A stretch of 64,000 bases of DNA from Brevibacillus sp. JNUCC-41 (GCF_014844095.1 NZ_CP062163.1:1116001-1180000); one strand, 5' to 3'; positions 50,176 through 59,773 are shown, counted from the first letter of the stretch. Notes: generated from the sequence alone by a model not told the origin. Made by a program: numbers and translations.

Positions 50176-51540
50176 CTAATGGTTAAATATAGTTGGATCA
50201 CCAGCACGCTTCGTTAATTTTCCATTCTCCATAATTCCCATCTTCTCCAGCCAGGCTTCATATAATGGGGCAGGCCGCTTATCCATCGTTTGCCTTAAAG
50301 TCGCTATATCGTGGTAACTCAAAGACTGGTAGTTTAACATGCAGTCATCCCCCATCGGAGTTGCGATGATGAAATTCACGCCAGCCGCCGTTAAAAGTAC
50401 ACCCAAGTCCTCGATATCATTTTGATCCGCCTTCATATGATTCGTATAGCAAATATCCACACCCATCGGCAGTCCATGCATTTTTCCCATGAAATGATCT
50501 TCTAATCCTGCGCGGATGACCTGCTTGCTGTTATATAGATATTCAGGTCCGATGAAACCGACGACCGTATTGACAATGTAAGGATCAAAATAGCGGGCAA
50601 ATCCATAGTTCCTGGCTTCAAGCGTCACCTGATCGATTCCGAAATGCGCTTCAGCCGATAATTCGGAGCCTTGCCCCGTTTCAAAATAAAGATGCTGCGG
50701 GCCAGTGCCCGTCCCATAGGCCTTCGCGACCTCATTAGCTTCTTCGAGCATTTGTGCGTTAATTCCAAAAGAGCGATTGGCCGTTTCCGTTCCGGCGATG
50801 CTTTGAAAAATCATATCGGCAGGCGCCCCCTGCTGTACTGCCTTGATTTGCGTGGTCACATGCGCAAGCACACAATTTTGGGTCGGGATGTTCCACTTCT
50901 GGATGACATCCTGTGTCGCATGAAGCAACCGCTTTACGCTCTCGACCGAATCATCGACTGGGTTGATTCCAATGAGTGCATCCCCGACTCCATAGGAGAG
51001 TCCTTCTTTTAAAGAAGCCAGCATGCCATCGACATTGTCGGTCGGGTGGTTAGGCTGAAGGCGCGAAGCAAGCGTTCCTTTGTATCCAATCGTGCTATTA
51101 TTCTTGGTGAGCACTTCAATTTTATTGGCTGCATGGATAAGGTCGAGGTTCGACATTAATTTGGCCGCCGCAGCAATCATTTCACTATTCAGCCCCCTGC
51201 TTAGTCGCTTTAAATCCTCGCCGGTCGTTTCGTCACTCAATATATATTCACGCAGCTCGGCAACGCTCCAATTCTTCACGGTTTGATAGATGGTTCCATT
51301 GATGAGACCATCTATGATTCGCGACACCTCATCCTCTTCCGGGGAGAGCAGGGGATGATTCCTGATGTCCGCCAAAGTCAATTCGCTAAGCACCGCTTTC
51401 GCCGCAATCCGTTCTTGGACCGAATCTGCTGCAATTCCCGCAAGCCTATCTCCTGATTTCTCTTCATTCGCTTTGGCCATGACTTCTTTCAACGATTTGA
51501 ATTGATGGATTTCCCCAAAGTATTGAGTGGATAATTTCAT
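50176..51540 (-). CDS. eutB: Ethanolamine ammonia-lyase heavy chain
   Basis: 454 residues, TIM barrel. EutB signatures: NKIEVLTKNNSTIGYKGTLASRLQPNHPTDN, YGVGDALIGINPVDDS, GTGTGPQHLYFETGQGSELSAEAHFG and GVDICYTNHMKADQND. Full length. Together with EutC forms the B12-dependent lyase. No BMC targeting tail is apparent, in keeping with absence of shell genes. Confidence 0.95.
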   Translation of the reverse strand: MKLSTQYFGEIHQFKSLKEVMAKANEEKSGDRLAGIAADSVQERIAAKAVLSELTLADIRNHPLLSPEEDEVSRIIDGLINGTIYQTVKNWSVAELREYILSDETTGEDLKRLSRGLNSEMIAAAAKLMSNLDLIHAANKIEVLTKNNSTIGYKGTLASRLQPNHPTDNVDGMLASLKEGLSYGVGDALIGINPVDDSVESVKRLLHATQDVIQKWNIPTQNCVLAHVTTQIKAVQQGAPADMIFQSIAGTETANRSFGINAQMLEEANEVAKAYGTGTGPQHLYFETGQGSELSAEAHFGIDQVTLEARNYGFARYFDPYIVNTVVGFIGPEYLYNSKQVIRAGLEDHFMGKMHGLPMGVDICYTNHMKADQNDIEDLGVLLTAAGVNFIIATPMGDDCMLNYQSLSYHDIATLRQTMDKRPAPLYEAWLEKMGIMENGKLTKRAGDPTIFNH

Positions 51541-51558
51541 CGTATAATCCTCCTTTTC

Positions 51559-52965
51559 CTAACTGTGAAAGGTTAGCGTTTTTACTACAACCGGAACGAC
51601 CCCTGTCCGCAGCAGCCTTCCTATATCTAAATAATCACCATGTTCGACTTCAGTCTGATCAATGCAGATGACCGGCAGATCCGGTTGGTTCGCTAGAATG
51701 GTTTGACCAAGTGCCTTCCCATAATCACTATCCATGACAATGATCAGAGGCTGCTGCCGATTCGGTTTTTGCATCAAAGCCTCGGTAAAAGCGACTGCGA
51801 GCTGGTGAATGTCCCGAAATGATTGATAGGGTAAATTCGTTAAATAAAAGGCAAAATTCAGGCCCTCCTTTAAAGCGTCGTATATCGTGATCGCATCCTG
51901 AACAGCTTGTACCATTGTCGCGGTTACATCATCAATCCCATCATGAAAATCGATCCGATAGACCGGGATATTGCGAACGGGCAGATGAGAGTCATTCACC
52001 TCGATGGTCGCACCGCTTATTTCAGTCGTATGTGCGCCAGCTCCAAGAACAGTCGCCCGAACCGTTTCAATGGGCTTTTCCCATTCCCATGCAGCCAATT
52101 CTTCATTTTCCTTAATAGAGGCGGCAAGCATCATGCCGATATCCCGGAAGCTTTTGTCCTCCCGTTCTTGATGATAGATGCAATCACTGACACCTCCCGA
52201 GAACATCAACACATCAATTCGTCCTGTCCATGATGGCTCCTTCCCCACTAAAAGAAGTTCATCTTCTTTTGTGAATGAGCCAGCCAAAAACCTTGAAAGC
52301 ACCTTCGCCATTTCATTTGTGATGAATGCCCCATCACCATTCATAGGAGAGTGCCCCTTTGATTTCAGCCATTTCCCTATTGAAGGGGCAACCTTCACCT
52401 TCGCTCCCTCCCACTCCACCAAACGCCCTCCTATATGCAATGTGCAAGTTCCGCAAAGCATCCCGGAACGGTATACGGCAATATTCGCCGTTCCCCCGCC
52501 AATGTCTATGTTCGCTACAGTCTTTCTTGTCTTTATGGAATGTTGATAAGCACCCGATCCCTTGGCGGCAATGATTCCCTCCAAGTCCGGTCCGGCTGCC
52601 GCTACAAGGAATTCCCCCGCCGCTTCAGATAACCGGTAAACCATTTCTTCTGCATTTTGTTTCGTTGCCGTTTCCCCGGTAATGATGACAGCCCCTGTTT
52701 GTATGTTATCGATCGTGATCCCGGCTTGATGGTATTCCCTTTCCACCATTCTTTGAACAGCAGGTATATCGATTACCGTATCGGATAAAAGCGGGGTCCT
52801 GAAAATGGGACTTCGATACAGAATTTTCTTATCGGTAATTTCGATTTTTGGCACCTGTCCGCCACCCGCCACATTCCTAAGCGAAAGCTCGCTGATGACA
52901 AGTTTCGTCGTACTGGTGCCAATATCAATTCCTGCACTGATGATCCTTTCCGCCTGTTCATTCAT
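51559..52965 (-). CDS. eutA: Ethanolamine ammonia-lyase reactivating factor
   Basis: 468 residues, Hsp70/actin-like ATPase: GIDIGTSTTKLVIS (phosphate 1), VANIDIGGGTANIAVY (phosphate 2) and VLGAGAHTTEISG (adenosine). EutA removes damaged cobalamin from the lyase using ATP. ATG 52965 follows GGGGTG; GTG 52974 is the alternative. Lies directly before eutB. Confidence 0.92.
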   Translation of the reverse strand: MNEQAERIISAGIDIGTSTTKLVISELSLRNVAGGGQVPKIEITDKKILYRSPIFRTPLLSDTVIDIPAVQRMVEREYHQAGITIDNIQTGAVIITGETATKQNAEEMVYRLSEAAGEFLVAAAGPDLEGIIAAKGSGAYQHSIKTRKTVANIDIGGGTANIAVYRSGMLCGTCTLHIGGRLVEWEGAKVKVAPSIGKWLKSKGHSPMNGDGAFITNEMAKVLSRFLAGSFTKEDELLLVGKEPSWTGRIDVLMFSGGVSDCIYHQEREDKSFRDIGMMLAASIKENEELAAWEWEKPIETVRATVLGAGAHTTEISGATIEVNDSHLPVRNIPVYRIDFHDGIDDVTATMVQAVQDAITIYDALKEGLNFAFYLTNLPYQSFRDIHQLAVAFTEALMQKPNRQQPLIIVMDSDYGKALGQTILANQPDLPVICIDQTEVEHGDYLDIGRLLRTGVVPVVVKTLTFHS

Positions 52966-52983
52966 TAAAATCACACCCCAGTT

Positions 52984-54255
52984 TTACACCACTTGGATTT
53001 CATTGCTATTTTCTTCCTCTTTTTTCGTTTTATATTCATTTACGCCGATAACTCCTGCTTCACGATCCTTTTCTTCCAATTCCAAAGCTTTCGGAACGGA
53101 CAGCCAGTAAGCAAGACCGATTCCAATTGCTCCGGCAGATAGCTTGCCGACAATGATAGGCAATATCAAGGAGGGCTGAAAATTGGCTGTGAATGATAAA
53201 TGATCCCCTAATAGGAAGGCCGCACACACAGCGAAGGAAATGTTTATGACCTTATCCTTTGGCGGCATATCTTTAACAAGTTTGAACATCGCCAATATAT
53301 TGGCTACCGTGGCTAATATCCCTGCACTCCCCGCTTTGCTCAGCCCAATTTTTCCGCCCATCGCTTCAAGCGGCTTGCCTGCGTATTTTTGAATGAGGTA
53401 AATCATCGGAAAAGCACCTGCCAGCATTATCCCGATATACCCCGCCGTTTCCAGGGCACGGAACTGGTCTGCCTTATCGGCCATGATCGGATGGAACCCC
53501 CAAGCACCAAGTACATTGGAAAACAGTCCGGTGAAAATTTCCACAATCGAAAACACGAGTACAAGCTTGATAGCAGCATCCAATATTTTTCCAAACCACA
53601 TGAAACCTTTGATCATCAAATCCGGCAGGAAATAAAGTCCTAACGCGAGCAAGATCACAAAAATAAGAAGAGGGGAAAGATTCAGGGCGATTTTCAAATA
53701 GCTCAACGCGAATTCATATGTAGAATCCGCATTCGTGGAAATCACTTCACGGACTTTCGAATTCGTTGCCACCACCAGCACGCTTGAGATAAAAGCGCCA
53801 ATCGGAATCGTCAGGATTCCTGACATGACACCAAGTGCCATGTATTTATGATCGCGCTTCTCCAGCATCGCAAGCCCCATTGGAATCGAGAATACAATCG
53901 TTGCCCCAGACATGAATCCGACAATCATCGCCATGATCCAGCCTTCATAGGATTCCTGCAGCTCGGCCGCCAATTGGTATCCCCCCATATCCGTTGCCAA
54001 AATCGTTGTTGCGGCGAGGGCGGGGTCTGCACCGATCGCAGCGAAAATCGGGCCGCATACTTTATCGATGAACCATGATAAATAAGGGATCGAGGCCATG
54101 ATCCCAGCTGCCGGGATAAATATATGACCAACGGTATGCAACCCTTCCATAAACTGTTTGCCCAAGCCTTGCTCACTGTCTTTAATCGATGCAATGGCAC
54201 CGACAACGGCACACACCATAATGATATAAATTACGAATTTACCAACCATCTCCAT
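52984..54255 (-). CDS. eutH: Ethanolamine transporter
   Basis: 423 residues, about eleven helices. EutH features: LGKQFMEGLHTVGHIFIPAAGIMASIPYL, ATTILATDMGGYQLA and LLGDHLSFTANFQPSL. Imports ethanolamine, important when its free concentration is low. First structural gene after the EutV-controlled leader. Acidic C-terminal tail. Confidence 0.93.
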   Translation of the reverse strand: MEMVGKFVIYIIMVCAVVGAIASIKDSEQGLGKQFMEGLHTVGHIFIPAAGIMASIPYLSWFIDKVCGPIFAAIGADPALAATTILATDMGGYQLAAELQESYEGWIMAMIVGFMSGATIVFSIPMGLAMLEKRDHKYMALGVMSGILTIPIGAFISSVLVVATNSKVREVISTNADSTYEFALSYLKIALNLSPLLIFVILLALGLYFLPDLMIKGFMWFGKILDAAIKLVLVFSIVEIFTGLFSNVLGAWGFHPIMADKADQFRALETAGYIGIMLAGAFPMIYLIQKYAGKPLEAMGGKIGLSKAGSAGILATVANILAMFKLVKDMPPKDKVINISFAVCAAFLLGDHLSFTANFQPSLILPIIVGKLSAGAIGIGLAYWLSVPKALELEEKDREAGVIGVNEYKTKKEEENSNEIQVV

Positions 54256-54289
54256 ACATATTCCCCCTGAATTCCAATTTGATTTGGCC

Positions 54290-54404
54290 TATCGTCTTTA
54301 AAAAAAGGGTATAAAAAAAAGACGCCTCTTATAGCCCAAACTAGGTTGCTTGGCAGAAATGCCTGCCTATAACCGATTTGGTCCATCAAAGCGCCATTGC
54401 TTCA
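54290..54404 (-). promoter_or_regulatory. Candidate EutV (ANTAR) leader before eutH
   Basis: Reading on the minus strand from the eutV stop: hairpin AAGC-AATGGC-GCTT (54402-54389) with a six-base loop having A1 and G4, the ANTAR-target pattern; then hairpin GGCAG-GCATTT-CTGCC (54367-54352); then TTATAG/CTATAA pairing and a run of eight T (54321-54314). The second loop does not keep the A1/G4 rule, so the dual-hairpin assignment is only partly supported. Confidence 0.5.
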
Positions 54405-54986
54405 TCTATTTACTTGTTTTTGATCATTTGCAATGATTCGACGTGCCACCGTCTCCATGGAAAGCTGCTTATCCATACTTAGCCTTCTCAGCTTATTGTA
54501 GGCGATTTCTTCCGTTACATTCTTCCTTTTCATGATAATTCCTTTTGCCTTTTCAATGACTTTACGATTTGTGAGCGTTTCATCCAATTGGGCATTTCGT
54601 TCCTGATGCTTCTTCGTATTGGCTGCTTGCTGTAAAGCTATCTCCACTGCCGGAATCAGATTCGCCTCCGTAATTGGCTTTACAAGATATCCGACGATAT
54701 TCGCGCGCTTCGCCTCGTCGATATATTCACGCTGGCTGAATGCAGTTAAAAGCAGGACCGGAATCTGAAAGGTATTGGATATCACATCGCTAGCCTTAAG
54801 CCCATTCATTTTTGGCATTTTGATATCCATCAAAACGAGATCCGGCTGTAGTGCATGTGCCAATTCAATCGCCTTCTCGCCGTTACGGGCATGTCCTACC
54901 ACATCGAAGCCTGCATCCTTGAGCATGATCGTTATATCAAGCAGAACAATCGATTCATCCTCCACGACCAAAATCCTCTTGACCAC
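54402..54986 (-). CDS. eutV: Response regulator with ANTAR RNA-binding domain
   Basis: 194 residues. Receiver (VVEDESIVLLDITIMLKDAG, DLVLMDIKMPKMNG, LVKPI) and C-terminal ANTAR (LTNRKVIEKAKGIIMKRKNVTEEIAYNKLRRLSMDKQLSMETVARRII). Phosphorylated by EutW, it binds paired hairpins in mRNA leaders to stop terminator formation. Located just before the leader of eutHABC. Confidence 0.93.
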   Translation of the reverse strand: MVKRILVVEDESIVLLDITIMLKDAGFDVVGHARNGEKAIELAHALQPDLVLMDIKMPKMNGLKASDVISNTFQIPVLLLTAFSQREYIDEAKRANIVGYLVKPITEANLIPAVEIALQQAANTKKHQERNAQLDETLTNRKVIEKAKGIIMKRKNVTEEIAYNKLRRLSMDKQLSMETVARRIIANDQKQVNR

Positions 54987-54995
54987 TTATTCCAC

Positions 54996-56372
54996 CTACC
55001 TCTTGTATGGAAATCTTACAGAAGCCAGGGTACCTTCTTTAATCCGATGAATCGAAAACTCCCCAACCAAATCATTTTCCACCGTCATGCGGATGATATC
55101 CAGCCCTAAAGTTGGTTTCACTGCAGGTGAATATCCGATGCCATCATCTTTTACCTGAATCTCCAATTCGGGACCATCCTTTTGAAAGCATACGGTAATC
55201 TTCCCTTCCGTCCCTTCCTTGAATGCATGCTTCACACAATTATGAATGAGCTCATTCACAACCAGCGCGACAGAAATGCCAATGTCGGAATCAATGGAAT
55301 GCAGCTCACCGCCACTATATTCAATGCTCAGGCTTTGACGGGCATGACCCTCCGCATGAACGATCATATCGCCAATTTTCCCAACAAGCTCAAGCAGGTC
55401 CACATGATCGACCTGACTGCTTGCCAGAATGATTTCATAAACCGACGATATGCTTAACACCCGATTCAAACTGACCAATAAATGGGGCTTGCTTTCTTCA
55501 GGGGCTCCCATCCTCATTTGCAGCCGAAGCAAACTGGCGACAGTCTGCAAATTGTTCTTCACCCTATGATGAATTTCACGAATGGCCACTGACTTGCTAA
55601 TCAGCTCTCTCTCTTTATCCCGCAGTTCTGTCAGGTCCCGGATGATGATGAACGTTTCATCGGAATTCTTGTTGCCTAAATGGAATTTCTTTATTTGGAA
55701 AATCTTTTTACCAATGTTCATTTCCTTCATCAAAATGTCCTCTTTTGAAGCAAGAACATCGGCAATGCCAGGAAAATAATCGAAAATGGATTCACCTAAA
55801 GCACAGTCTGTCATACATATATCCGATACTAAATTAATGGCAGCAGGATTCGTATAGACAAGTCGGTTTTGGTTATTAATCAGGAAAATGGACTCCTCGA
55901 TAAATTCAGGAACCAAGGAATTTTGTTGATCTTGCCTATCAAACTGTTTTGAAGTTTCAGGTTCTTCATGAATCACCTTTTCCATGATCAAAACGGCGAT
56001 CACCCGATTGCATTCCCCCTTGATCGGAACGACACTTTGCTGGACCATAGCTCCCTCTTGAGTCAATGCCCGATTCACGAACATGTCCTTTCCGGTGCGC
56101 AATACATAAAATACTGCCGGTTCAAAAGCCTCATAGGCGAATTTCCCGACAACCGGATGATCATAAACCGATTTCACGGAATGTCCGCATGCCTCTGCCA
56201 CGACAATGGCATGCTTCCCCTCAAGCACCGGACAATCGATAAACACATTCGCTTTATTCAAATTGGCTATCAACGATAAATTCGTTGATAGGTTTTCAAG
56301 AATCTGAATATCCTTGTCCAGTAAATGAGTATGCACCTCACATAATTCTCGGACAGTCATTGTCCGTTCCAT
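54996..56372 (-). CDS. eutW: Ethanolamine sensor histidine kinase
   Basis: About 458 residues, no membrane helix. N-terminal sensor (about 1-130; CPVLEGKHAIVVAEACGHSVKS), PAS-like middle (FIEESIFLINNQNRLVYTNPAA), then HisKA_2/HWE-type core REIHHRVKNNLQTVASLLRLQ (phospho-His) and HATPase with DDGIGYSP. Soluble kinases of this form detect ethanolamine in Enterococcus-type eut systems. ATG 56372 with GGGG; TTG 56378 possible. First gene of the operon. Confidence 0.9.
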   Translation of the reverse strand: MERTMTVRELCEVHTHLLDKDIQILENLSTNLSLIANLNKANVFIDCPVLEGKHAIVVAEACGHSVKSVYDHPVVGKFAYEAFEPAVFYVLRTGKDMFVNRALTQEGAMVQQSVVPIKGECNRVIAVLIMEKVIHEEPETSKQFDRQDQQNSLVPEFIEESIFLINNQNRLVYTNPAAINLVSDICMTDCALGESIFDYFPGIADVLASKEDILMKEMNIGKKIFQIKKFHLGNKNSDETFIIIRDLTELRDKERELISKSVAIREIHHRVKNNLQTVASLLRLQMRMGAPEESKPHLLVSLNRVLSISSVYEIILASSQVDHVDLLELVGKIGDMIVHAEGHARQSLSIEYSGGELHSIDSDIGISVALVVNELIHNCVKHAFKEGTEGKITVCFQKDGPELEIQVKDDGIGYSPAVKPTLGLDIIRMTVENDLVGEFSIHRIKEGTLASVRFPYKR

Positions 56373-56378
56373 AGGCAA

Positions 56379-56771
56379 AACCCCAATAAATGTTTATTCA
56401 TGGATATTATTATTGATAATTATAGATACCCTCCTTATTTTTGTCAATATTCAAAATATTCTAATGTAATGTATTCTAACATTAGAAGGTGATATTTAAA
56501 GGGATATTTTTTTATAGAGGGATACGTTGTTGCTTTAATTTCCGGGTTAAACTTAACGGAAATTTTCGAAGGATATTAATGAAGGACTTCGAAGCGTTTC
56601 GGGTGGTGCAAGGCTAGTGGTCGTTCGAGAAATGTTGTTGGAAAATGGTCGTGTAATGGATACATCATTTAATCTTTTATCCCCGTTAATGTAGTCAGAT
56701 CCCATGCATGACTCATGAATTTCACCTCTTCTGGTTATAGTAAAGAAGAAAATATCGAGGAGGTACATTCC
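56379..56771. other. Intergenic region upstream of eutW
   Basis: 393 bp between divergently read eutW (-) and the small ORF at 56772 (+). It has a perfect inverted repeat TTCTAATGT/ACATTAGAA (56459-56487, 11-bp centre) 85-115 bp before eutW, perhaps an operator. No further gene. Confidence 0.5.
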
Positions 56772-56891
56772 ATGAAAAGTTCAAAGGAATTCGTTGAAAG
56801 CATTCAAGAACAGCAGAAAAAGGAAGAAGGCAATTTCCGCCGTCAAGGCAATGGGAATCCCGCTCAGAAATTACCGAATAAAAAACATTAA
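56772..56891 (+). CDS. Small hydrophilic protein (DUF4023/spore-protein-like)
   Basis: 39 residues, start MKSSKEFVESIQEQQKKEEG, end NPAQKLPNKKH: highly charged, Gln/Lys/Asn-rich with no hydrophobic core. GGAGGT lies 8 bp before ATG 56772. It resembles the DUF4023 group or minor small acid-soluble spore proteins of Bacillus; not certain. A terminator follows 16 bp after the stop. Confidence 0.65.
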   Translation: MKSSKEFVESIQEQQKKEEGNFRRQGNGNPAQKLPNKKH

Positions 56892-56906
56892 TGCCCATCT
56901 TCAAAA

Positions 56907-56941
56907 GATCCCAGCCTTAACATAAGGGCTGGGATCCTTTT
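56907..56941. terminator. Bidirectional terminator
   Basis: GATCCCAGCC and GGCTGGGATC close a short loop, with short T runs on both strands, between two convergent genes. Confidence 0.82.
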
Positions 56942-57636
56942 CACCCCGATGTACTTTTCTTCTTCTTCATCTCTTCGATTTCTTTTGAGAATGTGTCTTC
57001 TATCTCCTTTTTATTTCCATATAAAAAGAGGTTATCGCCTAATTTGATTTTATACTCATATAGTTCTTTCCTGATTTTCACTTCTCCGCTTTCAATAAAT
57101 AAGATATTGATGTCGGCTCCATGTGATATGACGTCCAACGCTTTGACATCTATGAATTCGGAGTCTTCATAAATATCGATCTCCATGACCACGTCTTCAT
57201 CCTCTAAAAATAGAACCTCCTCTATCGGGTGTTCCCATAATTCATAATGATTGTACATTTCACTTTCCATCTTATTCGATAATCTATTATTCAGGAATGG
57301 AGCTTTCACTAATACGGCCAGAACCATCAGTATCCCTATAATGATGCTTAACTCCATCAAGCGCAGATCATCTGTAAGCAATGTACTGATCGATGAAATG
57401 ATGACAGCAAGTGAGAAAGCACCAAATAAAATTAAGAACATGCTTATTTTCCTTCGAATGGGATGATCAATGATTGATTTTGACTCGTCAGTTGTAAAAC
57501 CAGTCCCTGTCAGCATGGAGATAACCTGAAATCTGGCCACTGTACTTTTTAACCCAGTCAATTTCATCAAGGTAACCGATATTTCAATAACAAGAACAAT
57601 GATTATAAAATAAAGCAACATAAAAATTAAATTCAT
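56941..57636 (-). CDS. Membrane protein with TrkA-C (RCK_C) domain
   Basis: About 231 residues. Three helices (about 2-24, 63-85, 90-110) with the segment ISMLTGTGFTTDESKSIIDHP between helix 1 and 2, then a cytoplasmic TrkA-C domain (about 150-220; VDVKALDVISHGADINILFI, YEYKIKLGDNLFLYGNKKEIEDTF) that in K+ systems binds nucleotides such as c-di-AMP. Ion-related function likely; not a complete Trk/Ktr subunit. GAGGAAGTG before ATG 57636. Confidence 0.75.
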   Translation of the reverse strand: MNLIFMLLYFIIIVLVIEISVTLMKLTGLKSTVARFQVISMLTGTGFTTDESKSIIDHPIRRKISMFLILFGAFSLAVIISSISTLLTDDLRLMELSIIIGILMVLAVLVKAPFLNNRLSNKMESEMYNHYELWEHPIEEVLFLEDEDVVMEIDIYEDSEFIDVKALDVISHGADINILFIESGEVKIRKELYEYKIKLGDNLFLYGNKKEIEDTFSKEIEEMKKKKSTSG

Positions 57637-57738
57637 CAAAATGATCACTTCCTCATCTATGGTTTACCCCAATCCCGACAAAAGAATCGCATTCGTTGTT
57701 CTTTTCAAGTTTTCATCCATCTTTTCGCTTACTGATAA

Positions 57739-57782
57739 TAAAAAAACGCAGTAAGATCCATTGAATCCTACTGCGTTTTTCA
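57739..57782 (-). terminator. Terminator of the yojN-yojO operon
   Basis: AAAAACGCAGTA/TACTGCGTTTTT stem, minus-strand U run. Confidence 0.85.
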
Positions 57783-57841
57783 CTTATATTCTAATCAAAT
57801 GCATTGCCCGTTATAAATGGCCAGTGGGGGAACTTCGCTTC

Positions 57842-59758
57842 TCATATGGTCTTCAGCAGCAGTTTTTTTAACAGCGGTGTAAATTGCTCTGGCAATTCAG
57901 CTACACTCGGAATCATTAGGCGCTCTTTGCCATAAATGTTTTTCATCGTCAATTCTTCACTTTCCTCGATGCCTCCATCCGCTAAAAACAGGCCGATGAC
58001 TTCTATGCCCTTTTTCCTGGCTTCCGAAACAGCAAGATGTGTATCGACAATCCCATTTTGATCATAATCGCTTGCTGCCGGCTCACCATCGGAAAACACG
58101 AGCAAGAACCGGTTTTTTTCACGCCTTTTTTCCAATTCCATTGTAGCGACCCTGATACTGTATCCGTCCCTGTTGTCTTCCTCTGGTTCAAGCTGCATGA
58201 TTTTAGCTCCTGAGTTTATATAAAGAGAATCGGAATGGGACTGGATTACATGGAAGTAGTTCGGCTGATATCCTTCTCTCACTTCATTTGCATCTTCCCA
58301 AAATCCAACGATCGAATGGGGGATCTTTAATTTTTTCAGTACTTCATGAAACAGGACGACCCCTCGTTTCGTTTCATCCATTTTGTTATGCATGGAAGCG
58401 GAGCAATCGATCAGCAATGTGAATACGGCATCCATTTCATTTGAATCCTGGTTCTTTTTATAAAAGACCCGAGGATTTTCTTCAAAAACAAGCGGCAGTA
58501 ATTTCTTCGATAAGCGGCCAAAAACCAAATCTTTTCTTGGTGCGTTCTTTTTATTTTCCAGTGTCTTTTCAATTGTACTGGAGAGTTTTCTCTTGAACGG
58601 TTCGATATCCGCAACAAATTCACGGTAGCGTTTCTCTTCCGTAAGTGTTGGCATTTTTGCTTCCTTGATTACCTGAACGACGTCTTTGTTTTCTTCACCA
58701 AATGGATGTTCATCACTTTTGCCCATATTCGTTTGTTTCTTCTCCAGCGTTTCCTGCTGATTGTATTCCTTTTGTTTACTTTCCCCTGATGAACCCTGGA
58801 TGGAAGCCAGTGCTTGGTCGGCATCTTCCGCTTCCCGTGCACCTCCGCCCATCAGACTTGTTTTCGTTCCCTGCTCCAATTCAAATTGAAGAAAAGTCGA
58901 ATTACTCTCGCCGTTCTTATTCTCCCGGTGCCATGTCGAGAATTTTTCATCAATGAACTCACTTTTTTCTTCGTCTGCATCTTCTATATCATCATTCAAC
59001 AGTTCATCATTTCTAGTCAGTTCATCAAATAAGGTATTTGCCTTATACTTTTCCACATTTGCAATGGGAAAGATGAAATATTCATTCATCGTATCCTCGT
59101 ATTCCTCGTTCACACGGAATACGATTTGCTCGCAAATCCTCGTGATGTCACTCGTTTTAGTGGCCTCAAAGACAGAATGGATGAACGGTTTGAGTTTCTC
59201 CAATTCTTCCAGCTGCCTTACATTGGCTCTTGGGAAAATCGGGTCCGGCCTGTCAGATTGAAGCAGTAAATAGATGAGGCAGTATAATTCATCCAGTGCA
59301 AAACTTCTTGTGACATTCGTCGTCAATTGGCTTTCGAAATATTGTTTAAGGTAAGCCCCTCTTATCGAAAACCATTTTTTCGTGCCTGGCCTTTCCCTCT
59401 TCACCAATTCTTCCAATCGCAAGTCTTCCAGCAAAGCGAATAATTGGGCCGCAAACTTCGGAAGCGAACTTTCCCCGATAATATCCTGGTACTCCTTCAT
59501 GCTCTGGATTGTTGAATGATGCAGCGTACCTATCGTCCTAAGGAGCACGTCCGTTTTCAGTCCCGCTTCTTTCACTTCCTTATTACCATTTTCCCAAAAA
59601 TGGCTGGCTGTTACCTTATTCTCGATCAAATCAATGAAGGAGCCATAATTGTATTCGAATTCCAGCTCAGGAATGCCGGATAATACAGTCGAGAGATCCT
59701 GCAGCTGTAAAAAAAGAGCCGTATCTATTATTGAATCATTGAAACGGATATACTTCAT
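57842..59758 (-). CDS. yojO: VWA-domain protein partner of a MoxR-type ATPase (YojO)
   Basis: 638 residues, as in B. subtilis YojO. Large helical N-terminal part, an acidic linker (about 250-365, many Glu/Gln/Asp) and a C-terminal von Willebrand A domain with intact MIDAS: LLIDCSASM (Asp451-Ser455), and later FSDGEP. CobT/NorD-like. Together with YojN, a MoxR/VWA pair should act as a metal-inserting or complex-remodelling chaperone; the client is unknown. Lies 15 bp after yojN. Confidence 0.9.
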   Translation of the reverse strand: MKYIRFNDSIIDTALFLQLQDLSTVLSGIPELEFEYNYGSFIDLIENKVTASHFWENGNKEVKEAGLKTDVLLRTIGTLHHSTIQSMKEYQDIIGESSLPKFAAQLFALLEDLRLEELVKRERPGTKKWFSIRGAYLKQYFESQLTTNVTRSFALDELYCLIYLLLQSDRPDPIFPRANVRQLEELEKLKPFIHSVFEATKTSDITRICEQIVFRVNEEYEDTMNEYFIFPIANVEKYKANTLFDELTRNDELLNDDIEDADEEKSEFIDEKFSTWHRENKNGESNSTFLQFELEQGTKTSLMGGGAREAEDADQALASIQGSSGESKQKEYNQQETLEKKQTNMGKSDEHPFGEENKDVVQVIKEAKMPTLTEEKRYREFVADIEPFKRKLSSTIEKTLENKKNAPRKDLVFGRLSKKLLPLVFEENPRVFYKKNQDSNEMDAVFTLLIDCSASMHNKMDETKRGVVLFHEVLKKLKIPHSIVGFWEDANEVREGYQPNYFHVIQSHSDSLYINSGAKIMQLEPEEDNRDGYSIRVATMELEKRREKNRFLLVFSDGEPAASDYDQNGIVDTHLAVSEARKKGIEVIGLFLADGGIEESEELTMKNIYGKERLMIPSVAELPEQFTPLLKKLLLKTI

Positions 59759-59773
59759 GTGGCATTCTCCTAG

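Noticed and set aside
56553-56768. 71-codon minus-strand frame upstream of the small ORF
   Set aside because: No ribosome site, no protein-like pattern, and antisense to the leader of the 56772 gene.
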